64,000 nucleotides of DNA from Haloarcula ordinaria (GTDB lineage: Archaea > Halobacteriota > Halobacteria > Halobacteriales > Haloarculaceae). Of this stretch, positions 44,193 to 52,096 are shown piece by piece (the stretch's first letter is position 1; the number at the start of each line of letters is the position of its first letter). Location of the stretch: positions 1,426,001-1,490,000 of the forward strand of contig NZ_CP119789.1 of the NCBI RefSeq assembly GCF_029338275.1, read 5' to 3'. The translations under genes were made by a program, and so were the position numbers. Below the pieces are notes generated by a model. The model had not been told where the DNA came from, made no database searches, and saw only the letters and a program-made list of their open reading frames with translations.

Positions 44193-44201
44193 GGATATGT
44201 C
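44193..44201 (-). promoter_or_regulatory. TATA-like box for dapA
   Basis: GACATATCC on the minus strand lies 26-34 bases upstream of the dapA ATG at 44167. It would give a leaderless dapA transcript, separate from the longer transcript starting near 44347. Confidence 0.5.
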
Positions 44202-44259
44202 GTCCGGTCTGTTCTCGAAAAGTCGACCCGGGACGGGACGCCACGCCCGCCGCGAGCCG

Positions 44260-44346
44260 CTAGAACGACCGTTTGCGTTTCGGCGCGGAGACGACGCGCT
44301 CGCCGGTGGCAGTCCCAGCGACCGGTACGAGGAGGCGTCGTCGCAT
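44260..44346 (-). CDS. Possible 28-codon leader ORF upstream of dapA
   Basis: A small ORF whose ATG at 44346 stands about where a transcript from the TATA-like box at 44371-44380 should begin, so it would be translated leaderlessly. The predicted 28-residue peptide is basic (MRRRLLVP at the start, PKRKRSF at the end), opposite in charge to ordinary haloarchaeal proteins. The Lys-Arg-Lys-Arg end suggests a possible regulatory leader peptide for the lysine operon, but a tiny functional protein or chance are also possible. Between its stop and dapA there are 92 bases. Confidence 0.35.
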   Translation of the reverse strand: MRRRLLVPVAGTATGERVVSAPKRKRSF

Positions 44347-44370
44347 ACATGACACATCACTCGTGACGGA

Positions 44371-44380
44371 TTTAATAGTT
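44371..44380 (-). promoter_or_regulatory. TATA-like box upstream of the leader ORF
   Basis: AACTATTAAA on the minus strand; the expected transcript start is near 44347, next to the ATG at 44346. This is the distal promoter candidate for the lysine cluster. Confidence 0.5.
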
Positions 44381-44436
44381 CCCCTCTCCGGCTAGAACCC
44401 CGAACACCTTTCTCCGTGGGGGCGTCAAAATCCCCT

Positions 44437-44934
44437 ATGACCGTCACGCATCCGGGCCAGCGAGTCGCCGTACTGGCCGACGCGCAGAATCTCTACCACA
44501 CCGCCCGGAGTCTCTACACGCGCAACATCGACTACGCCGCCCTCCTGGAGGAGGCCGTCAGTGGCCGCGAGCTGTCACGCGCAATCGCCTACGTCATCCG
44601 CGCGGACTCGCCCGACGAGGAGTCGTTCTTCGAGGCGCTCGTCGACATCGGGTTCGAGACGCGCATCAAGGACATCAAGACGTTCCAGGATGGGTCGAAG
44701 AAGGCCGACTGGGACGTGGGGATGAGCCTGGACGCCGTCACGCTGGCGAAGCACAACGACGCCGTTGTCCTCTGTACCGGGGACGGCGACTTCGCCCGGC
44801 TCTGTCGCTACCTGCGCCACGAGGGTTGTCGCGCCGAGGCGATGGGCTTCGCCGAGTCGTCCTCGGAGGACCTCATCGAGGCCGTCGACGGGTTCGTCGA
44901 CATGAGCGACGAACCGGACCGGTTCCTGCTGTAG
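44437..44934 (+). CDS. NYN-domain (PIN-like) putative nuclease
   Basis: A 165-residue single-domain protein of the NYN/LabA-DUF88 family, RNase-like PIN folds. The acidic active-site residues are visible: LADAQNLYH near residue 15, KKADWDVGMSLD near residue 95, and CTGDGDFARL near 115. These proteins usually act on RNA. Start ATG at 44437. It is monocistronic between the lysine cluster and a small membrane-protein gene. Confidence 0.85.
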   Translation: MTVTHPGQRVAVLADAQNLYHTARSLYTRNIDYAALLEEAVSGRELSRAIAYVIRADSPDEESFFEALVDIGFETRIKDIKTFQDGSKKADWDVGMSLDAVTLAKHNDAVVLCTGDGDFARLCRYLRHEGCRAEAMGFAESSSEDLIEAVDGFVDMSDEPDRFLL

Positions 44935-44975
44935 GCGTCGCTCGGGTTGCTCGGTCGACAGAACGAGAGAACGCG

Positions 44976-45158
44976 TTAGACCGGGCGACCTTCTTCGGAG
45001 GTGCCGACCAGTAGCGCGCCGGCGGCGAGGCCGAGTGCCGCGATGGCAGCGCCGACCAGCGGAACCGAAACGCCGAGCGGGCCCGTGCCCAGGATGAGCG
45101 CCGTACTGACCGCGAGCAGCACCCCACCGAGAATCACTTTTCGCTTGTCTGTTGCCAT
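44976..45158 (-). CDS. Small membrane protein, 60 aa
   Basis: Not recognised. The ATG at 45158 gives 60 residues with two transmembrane helices (about 8-25 and 30-50) and a short C-terminal tail. A TATA-like GAAATTTATACC at 45184-45195 lies 26-37 bases upstream, fitting a leaderless transcript. The longer frame to 45200 would start upstream of the expected transcript. Similar tiny two-helix membrane proteins are common in haloarchaea. Confidence 0.6.
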   Translation of the reverse strand: MATDKRKVILGGVLLAVSTALILGTGPLGVSVPLVGAAIAALGLAAGALLVGTSEEGRPV

Positions 45159-45183
45159 TGTACTGGCCACTTGGAATTCATCC

Positions 45184-45195
45184 GGTATAAATTTC
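45184..45195 (-). promoter_or_regulatory. TATA-like box for the 60-aa membrane protein
   Basis: GAAATTTATACC on the minus strand, 26-37 bases upstream of the ATG at 45158. Confidence 0.55.
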
Positions 45196-45341
45196 CCCAA
45201 AACCGCCAGACGAGAGTGAGATAGAGAGTCTCATACAGGCCGAAAAATCGTGAAGAATATTCAGTGTCGCGGGTCGCTCGTGACCACCGTCTCCGCCAGC
45301 GGACCGAAAGTCGGTTGTCGCCCCGGCGTCGAGAACGGCCA

Positions 45342-45812
45342 ATGACCGACCGCGAGTTCCGGAGCCTCCGCCGTGCCGCCGACTACCAGTTCGGCCGCGG
45401 CGCGGGCGCGACGCTCTTTCCCGCCCCCGACGCTATCGAGGTGACACACACCAGTTCCGGTCGCCCGCGCCAGGTCCTGGCCGACGGCGGCCGGCTGGCC
45501 ACCTACGGCACCGACGGCCGCTACACGCTCGGTTTCGTCGGTGGCCGTCGCTTGGTCGAGGGCTTCGACGCCCCGCGCCACCGCGTCGTCGTCGGCGACG
45601 AGAGCGAACCGTTCGTCCGCGAGGGGCGCAACGCCTTCGCGAAGTTCGTCCAGGACGCCGATTCTGCCCTCCGCCCCGGTGACGAGGTGCTGGTCGTCCA
45701 CGCGGACGGCCACCTGCTCGCCGTCGGTCGCGCGGAACTACCCGGCCACGGGATGCGCGACTTCGAGACGGGGATGGCCGTGAAGGTGCGCCACGGGGCC
45801 GACAGCGCCTGA
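45342..45812 (+). CDS. PUA-domain protein
   Basis: A 156-residue protein with a short pre-PUA part (FRSLRRAADYQFGRGAGATLFP) and a C-terminal PUA domain (residues about 75-152), with the strand pattern HRVVVGDESEPFVREGRNAFAKF and PGDEVLVVHADGHLLAVGRA. PUA domains bind RNA and occur in archaeosine transglycosylase and pseudouridine synthases. This protein has no enzyme domain, so it may be a partner or an RNA-binding factor. The ATG at 45342 was chosen over one at 45264, which adds a basic shadow segment. Confidence 0.8.
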   Translation: MTDREFRSLRRAADYQFGRGAGATLFPAPDAIEVTHTSSGRPRQVLADGGRLATYGTDGRYTLGFVGGRRLVEGFDAPRHRVVVGDESEPFVREGRNAFAKFVQDADSALRPGDEVLVVHADGHLLAVGRAELPGHGMRDFETGMAVKVRHGADSA

Positions 45813-45854
45813 CCGCCACAGAAGACATTTACTGCACCCGTCGGAACCGCCGCT

Positions 45855-46346
45855 ATGCAGCGCCGCCAGGTCCTCTCCACGGTCGCCCTCTCCGTCGCAT
45901 CGCTCGCTGCCTGTTCCGCACCAAGTTCGCCCGGCACTGACGACGGGACGACCACCGACACGTCGACCCGGACTGTGACGCCCGCGACCGAGTCGACCGC
46001 CACGCCATCTACCGACCCCACGCAGACTGAGGCCGTCACGCCGGACCCCGACGACCCCATCGCGGTCGACCTGTACAACACGACCGAGGAGACGCTGACG
46101 GTCCAGGTGACTGTCACCGAGTCCGAGCGCGTCCTCCTCGACCGGAGTCTCTCCGTCGCGCCGGCCGACGAACCGTCACTCGACACCGGAATCAGTCAGA
46201 CCGGGTCGTACGAGGTGACCGTCGCCATCGAAGACGGGCCATCGGTGACGGACCCCTTCCCCGTCGGGCCGTACGACATCAGGATGGGGTCGAACGCCGT
46301 CGTCGAACTCTCGCTGGAGCAGATTCGGATATACTTCGAAGAGTGA
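45855..46346 (+). CDS. Secreted lipoprotein, unknown function
   Basis: A 163-residue lipoprotein: MQRRQVLS twin-arginine-like start, hydrophobic signal and lipobox LAAC with Cys20. A Thr/Ser/Pro-rich linker (residues 22-65), typical of O-glycosylated haloarchaeal surface proteins, is followed by a small beta-sandwich-like domain of about 95 residues. The function is not recognised. It lies 42 bases after the PUA gene and 45 bases before the convergent Rieske gene. Confidence 0.75.
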   Translation: MQRRQVLSTVALSVASLAACSAPSSPGTDDGTTTDTSTRTVTPATESTATPSTDPTQTEAVTPDPDDPIAVDLYNTTEETLTVQVTVTESERVLLDRSLSVAPADEPSLDTGISQTGSYEVTVAIEDGPSVTDPFPVGPYDIRMGSNAVVELSLEQIRIYFEE

Positions 46347-46391
46347 GTGGCCGGGACGCTCCGGAGTACGCAGTACCGTCGACCGACGGCT

Positions 46392-48134
46392 TCAGGCCGT
46401 CTCGTCCCCGTGAATCTGCTCGCCCCGGAACAGCCGGTGGGCGATGGTAAACGTCTGTTCGCGCTCCCGACGCGTCGGGAAGTGGGCACCCATGTAGCGC
46501 GCCGTCGCAATCAGGGGCAGCCGTCGCTCGGCGTCCGACTCGGCGTGGTCGGTCCCCCGGAACGACGCTTCGACGTTCTGGAGCGTGTGGAAGGACGCGT
46601 CCTCGCGTAGCAGGCCCTCACCGAGGGTACGTTTCAGGTCCGCGAGGTCCCCGTCCGCGTCGAAGTGCTCGCTCACCAGGCGCCCGGCCTCGTTCACGCG
46701 GCCCTGCTCGTCGAACGTCGCGAGCAGGTCCTCGCGGATGGCTGCCGGGTCGCGGTCCGACTCGCCGGGTTCGGGAATCGGTGCTGCGGGGGTGTTGAGG
46801 AAGCGGTCGAGGTACACCGACATCGCGCCGTCGAAACACGGGCGGTACGCATCGACGGCGTCCGTTCGACTCGCCAGCGCGTGGGCGGCGTTGGCGTAGG
46901 AGACCGTGTGGTGGACCGTGTTCCAGTCGGAGAACTCGTTACTCGTGGCGAACTGGGCCACGCGGCGAGTCGCCGCGAGCGCGACCGCACGCGACAGTTC
47001 TTCGGCGGTCGCACCATCACGAACTGCGTCACGCAACGCGTCGACTACGGTGTGGGGGTCGTCGGCGAGTAGGGTGTCGACGAAGTCGTCGGGGCGGTCC
47101 CACTGTTTCCCCTGCCCGGCCGCGACGAGGGCCGGGAGGGCGTCCTGGGCGTCGAAACACAGTTCGGCGACGTCGATGGGCTGGCGCCATTGCGAGCGCT
47201 CCTCGCTCCGGACGGCGTCGGTGAACCCGTCGACAAGGGACGCGAACACGTCGGGCGCGTGGTCCCAGCCGACGTGGTCCAGCGTCTCGACGGCCTTGTT
47301 GACGAAGTCGAGCGTGTGGCTCGTGTCCATGTAGAGGTGGTCCGTCCCCGCCGCGAGCAGTATCTCGACGACGTCCTCCGGTGGGAGGGTAGCCGCGGCC
47401 GTCCGGATGCAGCGCTCGGCCCCGTCACTGTCACGGACCTCGCAGGTGTCCCGGAACCAGGACTTCAGGCGGGCCTTCGAGAGGTCGGCGTTGCCCAGTT
47501 CGTACTGGGGGAACCGGGGCGGTTCACCGGCGCAGTCGCTCGCGACCTGGCTCACGCCGACGTACATCGCCCGCAGTTTCTCGTCGTGGCCGACGTCGTC
47601 GTAGAGATTCGCCATCGCGCCGAGGATAGTCAGTCCCGAGGACCACCCCGCCTCGCGGTAGGTGGTCCCGAACTCGACGGCCTTCTCGACCGGCGTCGCA
47701 AAGCCCTCGCCCAGGTCGTCTAAGTTGATGACCGCCTTCGCGGCCACGAGGCCGAGGTTCTCCTGCATGGCGTCGACGAGGCGGTTGCGCCAGTGGGTCT
47801 TCGGTGGGACGTCGGGCTCGGGGTCCGGGTCGACGTAGACGGTGCCGTCGCGGATTTCGACCGGGAACGTCTGGACGTCGTCGGCCCAGATGTCGAGCGT
47901 GTCGCCACAGGCCAGTTCGAAGCGCGCGTGATGCCAGTGGCAGGTCAGGAGGCCGTCGTCGACAGTGCCCTTCGCGAGCGGGAAGCCCATGTGCGGACAG
48001 CGGTTGTCGACGGCGTACACCTCGCCCTCGTGGTGAAAGAGCGCGACGGTGTGGCCGCCGGCGTCGGCGACGTCGTGGCCCTCGCGCTCCAGAGTGGCGA
48101 GGTCGGCGACCGGAACGAGTTGGTCTGTCGACAT
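46392..48134 (-). CDS. Rieske-type 2Fe-2S protein with long helical C-terminal domain
   Basis: A 580-residue protein. Residues 1-105 are a Rieske ferredoxin domain: CPHMG and CHWHH with sixteen residues between the first histidine and the second cysteine (CXH, X16, CXXH). The remaining about 470 residues are mostly helical and contain recurring histidines (HLYMDTSHTLDF, DWNTVHHTVSYANAAH, FHTLQNVEA), which could form a metal site. I do not know the family of this domain. There is no oxygenase-type mononuclear iron motif that I can see. The ATG at 48134 is preferred. It is convergent with the lipoprotein gene. Confidence 0.7.
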   Translation of the reverse strand: MSTDQLVPVADLATLEREGHDVADAGGHTVALFHHEGEVYAVDNRCPHMGFPLAKGTVDDGLLTCHWHHARFELACGDTLDIWADDVQTFPVEIRDGTVYVDPDPEPDVPPKTHWRNRLVDAMQENLGLVAAKAVINLDDLGEGFATPVEKAVEFGTTYREAGWSSGLTILGAMANLYDDVGHDEKLRAMYVGVSQVASDCAGEPPRFPQYELGNADLSKARLKSWFRDTCEVRDSDGAERCIRTAAATLPPEDVVEILLAAGTDHLYMDTSHTLDFVNKAVETLDHVGWDHAPDVFASLVDGFTDAVRSEERSQWRQPIDVAELCFDAQDALPALVAAGQGKQWDRPDDFVDTLLADDPHTVVDALRDAVRDGATAEELSRAVALAATRRVAQFATSNEFSDWNTVHHTVSYANAAHALASRTDAVDAYRPCFDGAMSVYLDRFLNTPAAPIPEPGESDRDPAAIREDLLATFDEQGRVNEAGRLVSEHFDADGDLADLKRTLGEGLLREDASFHTLQNVEASFRGTDHAESDAERRLPLIATARYMGAHFPTRREREQTFTIAHRLFRGEQIHGDETA

Positions 48135-48197
48135 GCGTCCAGATATGTCACGGACTAACAAGGCCCTTCCGACGGGAGTTCGACCACTCGCTCCGTC

Positions 48198-48692
48198 TCA
48201 GAGTGGCACCGTCGCCAGCGTTTCGGTCCGCACGTCGGGTGCGCCGACCAGTCGACCGGTCCAGACGACGGTGACAGTGTCACCGGCTTCGAGGTGGAAG
48301 CCGACGGTGGCGTCGCCGTCGTGGAAGTCCCCGTCGCCGTCGCTGTCGACTCGCGGGTCGTCGACGACGAACTGTGCACCCTCGCCGACGGGCAACTCTG
48401 CTTCGCTCGCCCAGACGCGCCTCGTCGTGGCGTCCCGGTCGCTGTCGGTGACGACGACCGCGAGCTCGTCTGTCGCGGTGCCGGTCAACCGGTCGCCGCC
48501 GGCGTGGGTCAGCGTGATCGTCCCTGTTTCGGCGTCGAACTGGCCTTCGACGACGATATCCGGCGCGTCGGTCCGCAGGTCGGCCCCCGGCCCGACGACT
48601 AGCGCGGCCAGGCCGAGGACCACCAGCGCTGCCAGTCCCCAGACGGCCAGTCGTTCGAGCGTCAGCGCCCCGCGCGATACGGCCGGACTCAT
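48198..48692 (-). CDS. Type IV pilin-like protein
   Basis: A 164-residue protein with an N-terminal basic segment, one hydrophobic helix (about residues 15-35: VWGLAALVVLGLAALVV), and a beta-rich exported domain with FDAETGTITLTHAGGDRL, a pattern seen in haloarchaeal pilin (DUF1628) proteins. Cleavage by archaeal prepilin peptidase is likely but the site is not clear. The C-terminal part has acidic repeats DSDGDGDFHDGD that may bind calcium. The ATG at 48692 was chosen because it starts at the hydrophobic leader. Confidence 0.65.
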   Translation of the reverse strand: MSPAVSRGALTLERLAVWGLAALVVLGLAALVVGPGADLRTDAPDIVVEGQFDAETGTITLTHAGGDRLTGTATDELAVVVTDSDRDATTRRVWASEAELPVGEGAQFVVDDPRVDSDGDGDFHDGDATVGFHLEAGDTVTVVWTGRLVGAPDVRTETLATVPL

Positions 48693-48847
48693 TACGTGAC
48701 CTGTCTGCCGGGGTGAAGATAAGTCCCCCGCCCTGCGGTCGCCGGGGCGAGATTCGGGAGACACCGCGGTGACTGGACCCGGACCGTCCCTCACGACCGG
48801 GAGCCGTTCTATTCAAGTGTCTCAATACGGTATCTGTCTCACAACGA

Positions 48848-50005
48848 ATGAGCCAGGACTTCTACGAGATACTGGGTGTCTCCCGCGACGCCTCCGAGGA
48901 CGAGATCAAGGAGGCCTACCGGGAGAAAGCCCGGGAGTTCCACCCGGACGTCAGCGACGACCCGAACGCCGAGGAGAAGTTCAAGAAGGCGAAGAAGGCG
49001 AAGGAGGTGCTCACCGACGAGGAGCAGCGCCAGATGTACGACCAGGTGGGCCACGACCGCTTCGAGGAGGCCCAGAAACGCGGCGGCATGGGCGGTGGCG
49101 GCGGTGCCGGCGCTGGCGGCATGGGTGGCGACCCCTTCGGCGGCGCCGGCGGCTTCGACATGCAGGACATCTTCGACCAGTTCTTCGGCGGCGGCGGGGG
49201 CCGCGGCCGCGGTGGCAACCGCCCACGTCAGGGTCAGGACCTCCAGACCCGCATGGAGATCGACCTGGAGGAGGCGTACCACGGGGCGACGAAGCAGCTC
49301 ACCATCACCCGTCCCGAGACTTGCGCGGAGTGCGACGGGTCCGGCCACCCACCGGGGACGGATTCCGAGACCTGTCCCGAGTGTAACGGCCAGGGCCAGA
49401 CGACCCGTGTCCAGCAGACCCCGATGGGCCGGGTCCAGCAGACGGCGACCTGCCGCCGGTGCGAGGGCGAGGGCGAGCTATACGAGGAGACGTGTTCGAC
49501 CTGTCGCGGCGACGGCATCGAACAGAACGAGGCGACGCTCGAAGTGGACATCCCCGCCGGTATCGACGACGGCCAGAGCCTCCGGATGGAGCGCGAGGGC
49601 GCGCCCGGCGAGCGCGGCGGCCCCAACGGCGACCTCCTCATCCAGGTCACCGTCCGCGACCACCCGGACTTCGAGCGCGACGGCGACGACCTCTCGCACC
49701 AGCACGCCATCTCGTTCCCGCAGGCGGTCTTCGGCGACACCATCACCGTCCCGACAATCGACGGCGAGGTGGAGGTCGACGTCCCCAGCGGCACCCAGAG
49801 TGGCGAGGTGTTCCGCCTGCAGGGCAAGGGGATGCCCCGCCTGCGCCGCCGTGGCAACGGCGACCTCTACGTCCAGGTGCAGGTCGTCACACCCGACGAC
49901 CTGAACAAAGAGCAGAAAGAAGCTCTCGAGAAGTTCGCCGAGGCCGGCGGCGAGGAGGTCGACGTCGAGGAGGGCTTCTTCGAGAAGCTCAAGAACTCGC
50001 TGTAA
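48848..50005 (+). CDS. dnaJ: Chaperone DnaJ
   Basis: Hsp40 co-chaperone of DnaK. The 385-residue protein has the J domain with HPD (REFHPDV, about residue 35), a glycine-rich linker (residues 75-125), the four zinc-binding repeats CAECDGSG, CPECNGQG, CRRCEGEG and CSTCRGDG, and the C-terminal substrate-binding domains. Length and order are normal. Neither dnaK nor grpE is nearby, so it stands alone in this window. The ATG at 48848 is certain. Confidence 0.95.
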   Translation: MSQDFYEILGVSRDASEDEIKEAYREKAREFHPDVSDDPNAEEKFKKAKKAKEVLTDEEQRQMYDQVGHDRFEEAQKRGGMGGGGGAGAGGMGGDPFGGAGGFDMQDIFDQFFGGGGGRGRGGNRPRQGQDLQTRMEIDLEEAYHGATKQLTITRPETCAECDGSGHPPGTDSETCPECNGQGQTTRVQQTPMGRVQQTATCRRCEGEGELYEETCSTCRGDGIEQNEATLEVDIPAGIDDGQSLRMEREGAPGERGGPNGDLLIQVTVRDHPDFERDGDDLSHQHAISFPQAVFGDTITVPTIDGEVEVDVPSGTQSGEVFRLQGKGMPRLRRRGNGDLYVQVQVVTPDDLNKEQKEALEKFAEAGGEEVDVEEGFFEKLKNSL

Positions 50006-50051
50006 GCTTCAGTTGCTCTGGTCGGAGATATCTTCGTGCGAGGTTCTGAGT

Positions 50052-50216
50052 GCCAGAAAGTCCCGCCCGTAGTCGGCTCCCCAGCCACTGCTGGGTGGGA
50101 CTGAAAGGGGCCGACCGCTCGCGTTCACTTGGTCGACTGAGCGACCCCTATTCGAGGGAGCGCAGCGAGCGAGAATATGTCGCTCAGCGGCCGCGAGCGG
50201 TCGGGGGCTTTCTGGC
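50052..50216 (+). repeat. Structured intergenic element, copy B (plus strand)
   Basis: Full-length copy of the element also seen (inverted) at 20469-20580. Closing helix: 50052-50064 pairs with 50204-50216 (13 bp, one G-T). A small hairpin pairs 50080-50085 with 50090-50095. Core at 50094-50112: GGTGGGACTGAAAGGGGCC. The internal arm pairs 50111-50123 with 50192-50204 (13 bp), 50137-50145 with 50179-50187 (9 bp) and 50149-50153 with 50173-50177. The helices share no sequence with the internal hairpin of copy A. It may be an RNA gene or a mobile hairpin; a 63-codon frame across it is only a translation of the repeat. Confidence 0.7.
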
Positions 50217-50295
50217 TGTACACACCTGGTGTATAGTTTAAACGAATCGCTAGCCACTCGTCGCGCTTTTAGCGGTCCCGTCCCAACCTCCGACC

Positions 50296-51048
50296 ATGGA
50301 AACCTTACAGGACCTCGTCGCCGCGGGCCGCGAGCGCGAGGGCGTTCTCTTTACCGCGCCGGACCGTTCGACGCCGTTCAGTTACCGGGACTTCTGTACG
50401 AACGTCTGGAAGGCGGGGAACCTCATGCGCCACTACGGGGTTCGCCACGGGATGCGGGTCGCCGTCGTCGCCGGGCCGAAGAACCCGACCGGGGACGACG
50501 AACCCGGCTATCTCCGCGACAGTCCCGACGCACTGCTGGCGTTCCTCGCCGCGACGCTCGACGGGGCGGTGGTCGATATGGACCCGCCAGGGGCCGTCGA
50601 CACGACGGCGCTGGTCGCGCCCGCCAACTGGCTCGGCCGGTACGAACTCGCGCCGGGGACGAAGGCGCTGGCCTACGGCGGGCCGAGCGACGACCCGACC
50701 GTCGCGCAGTTCGAGCGGGAGCTCTGGAGCGAGAACCCGCTGCAGCCGCCGGGCGAGGTAGGGCCTGCCGACGACGCGTTGGCAGCCGACCGGACCTATT
50801 CACACGGCGACCTGCTGGCCGCGAGCCAGCGGGTCGTCGAGGACTACGGGTTCGACGGCGGGACGACCGTCGTCCTCCGCGCGCCCGTCACCACGGCCGG
50901 GGCGCTCGTCGCCGGCCTCGTCGCGCCGATGCGTGCGGGTGCGACGGTCCGGTTCGGCGGCGACGGCGCCGAGTCCGCTGGCGACGTGGCCGTCGCTGCG
51001 GCCGATGCACCGGAAGAAACCGTGATTCAGCCGGACGGGCTAGTGTGA
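50296..51048 (+). CDS. N-terminal-only acyl-CoA synthetase-like protein
   Basis: A 250-residue protein resembling the first part of AMP-forming acyl-CoA synthetases (FSYRDFCTNVWKAGNLMRHYG; MRVAVVAGPKNPTGD), a family whose members are usually about 500-650 residues. It lacks the catalytic core motifs (no YTSGTTG-type P-loop and no C-terminal lysine). The frame is open and the codon use looks normal, so it seems to be a functional shortened protein rather than a pseudogene. The role is unknown. It follows the structured element by 79 bases and overlaps the convergent membrane-protein gene by 9 bases. Confidence 0.65.
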   Translation: METLQDLVAAGREREGVLFTAPDRSTPFSYRDFCTNVWKAGNLMRHYGVRHGMRVAVVAGPKNPTGDDEPGYLRDSPDALLAFLAATLDGAVVDMDPPGAVDTTALVAPANWLGRYELAPGTKALAYGGPSDDPTVAQFERELWSENPLQPPGEVGPADDALAADRTYSHGDLLAASQRVVEDYGFDGGTTVVLRAPVTTAGALVAGLVAPMRAGATVRFGGDGAESAGDVAVAAADAPEETVIQPDGLV

Positions 51049-51225
51049 CGCGCGGTACTCGCCGTGCTTGACGCCGAGCAGGAGTGTGACGGCACCGAAC
51101 ACGAGTAGCCCGCCGAGCACCATCATGACGGTGCTCGTCGTCATCGGGCTCATGAACGTCCCTATCGCGAGCACGGCGAAGAGTGCGACGAACGCGACCG
51201 CCGTCTTGGTCAGGTCGAATTCCAT
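51040..51225 (-). CDS. Small membrane protein, 61 aa
   Basis: Not recognised. Two transmembrane helices (about residues 8-25 and 33-52), with a short basic-acidic tail KHGEYRASH. The start ATG at 51225 is clear. Its 3-prime end overlaps the convergent acyl-CoA synthetase-like gene by 9 bases. It precedes the larger membrane-protein gene on the same strand by a 42-base gap, but in the opposite order (it lies downstream of it), so one transcript is possible. Confidence 0.65.
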   Translation of the reverse strand: MEFDLTKTAVAFVALFAVLAIGTFMSPMTTSTVMMVLGGLLVFGAVTLLLGVKHGEYRASH

Positions 51226-51267
51226 GACGAACGGGGGTTAGGACCCGACGTACCTGAACGTTGCTCT

Positions 51268-52008
51268 CTACTCCGTCGGCCGGACGACGTCCGCCAGCGT
51301 CACCAGCAAGCCGAGCAGCCAGCCGGCCGGGAACGAGAAGCCGAGCCACATGATGATGTAGGCCGGGCCTTCGAGTTCGAACTCCGCTTCGAGGAACTGG
51401 GCGATGCTGTTCGAGCCAAGCAGGTCGAGCAGTATCCAGCTCGCCAGCGCGTCGCTGCCAGGGATGACGTACTGCGCGACGGTCGTCGAGAACAGCGCCG
51501 CGACGACCGGCGGGAGGAAGATGGCGGTCACCGCGAGCGGGAAGGCAAACAGGACTGTCGTTCCGCGACCGCCGATGCTCCGGAAGCCGACGGCCAGTGC
51601 GGCCGAGAGCGTCGCGACGCCGCCGGCGATGGCGATGGCGGTGAACCCCCCAGCGACGAGGTCAAGTTCGAACCGCGCGAGCGCGGCCAGCCCGCCCCAG
51701 ACGACGAGCGAGAGCACCACGACGCCGATGAGCCCCAGTCGCGTCGCCGTGCCGCCGATGCGCCGGGTCTGGAACCGGAGGATGGTTCCGACCAGCACCA
51801 GCGGGTAGATGAACGCGATAATCGGCATCCCCAGTGCAGACCAGACCCGGTACAGCAGCATCCCCAGCTGGCTGTCCGGCGTCCACGTTCCGAGGACCGT
51901 GTCCTGCGCGCCGCGCTGCCGTGGATAGACGAGCTCCATCCACGTCTCGTGTAACCGACGGAGATCGACGCGCATCGCGCCGACGACCCCTTGGTTCCCG
52001 GTAGACAT
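51268..52008 (-). CDS. Polytopic membrane protein of unknown function
   Basis: A 246-residue membrane protein with about six transmembrane helices. It starts with a cytoplasmic segment of some 45 residues, and an internal ATG at residue 12 is an alternative start. The arrangement resembles YIP1-like integral membrane proteins, but I see no diagnostic motif, so I leave it unassigned. It is likely cotranscribed with the small membrane protein downstream. Confidence 0.6.
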   Translation of the reverse strand: MSTGNQGVVGAMRVDLRRLHETWMELVYPRQRGAQDTVLGTWTPDSQLGMLLYRVWSALGMPIIAFIYPLVLVGTILRFQTRRIGGTATRLGLIGVVVLSLVVWGGLAALARFELDLVAGGFTAIAIAGGVATLSAALAVGFRSIGGRGTTVLFAFPLAVTAIFLPPVVAALFSTTVAQYVIPGSDALASWILLDLLGSNSIAQFLEAEFELEGPAYIIMWLGFSFPAGWLLGLLVTLADVVRPTE

Positions 52009-52096
52009 ACTCCAGGATTTGACTCACCCCGGTTAAAACTTTGAGGCTCTGTCTGACAGAACTCGTCGGTCAGCCGACCAGTGTCGTAGCCCGTCC

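Noticed and set aside
43241..44350. N-terminal extension of DapA to the ATG at 44350
   Set aside because: The additional 61 residues are Arg-rich and unlike DapA. The internal ATG at 44167 fits both the family and a promoter 26-34 bases upstream.
49083..49215. Glycine-codon-rich GC tandem repeats in dnaJ (and in the halocyanin gene)
   Set aside because: They encode Gly-rich linkers expected in these protein families and are not independent repeats.
50094..50112. Resemblance of the core GTGGGACTGAAAG to the end of haloarchaeal CRISPR repeats
   Set aside because: There is only one unit per locus, with no spacers, array or cas genes. The resemblance is partial.
50052..50216. Element as a tRNA or other standard RNA gene
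   Set aside because: It has no cloverleaf, anticodon arm or TPsiC-type sequence.
50050..50241. 63-codon plus-strand ORF across the structured element
   Set aside because: It is a translation of the repeat arms and matches no protein pattern. Both copies of the element have unrelated frames.
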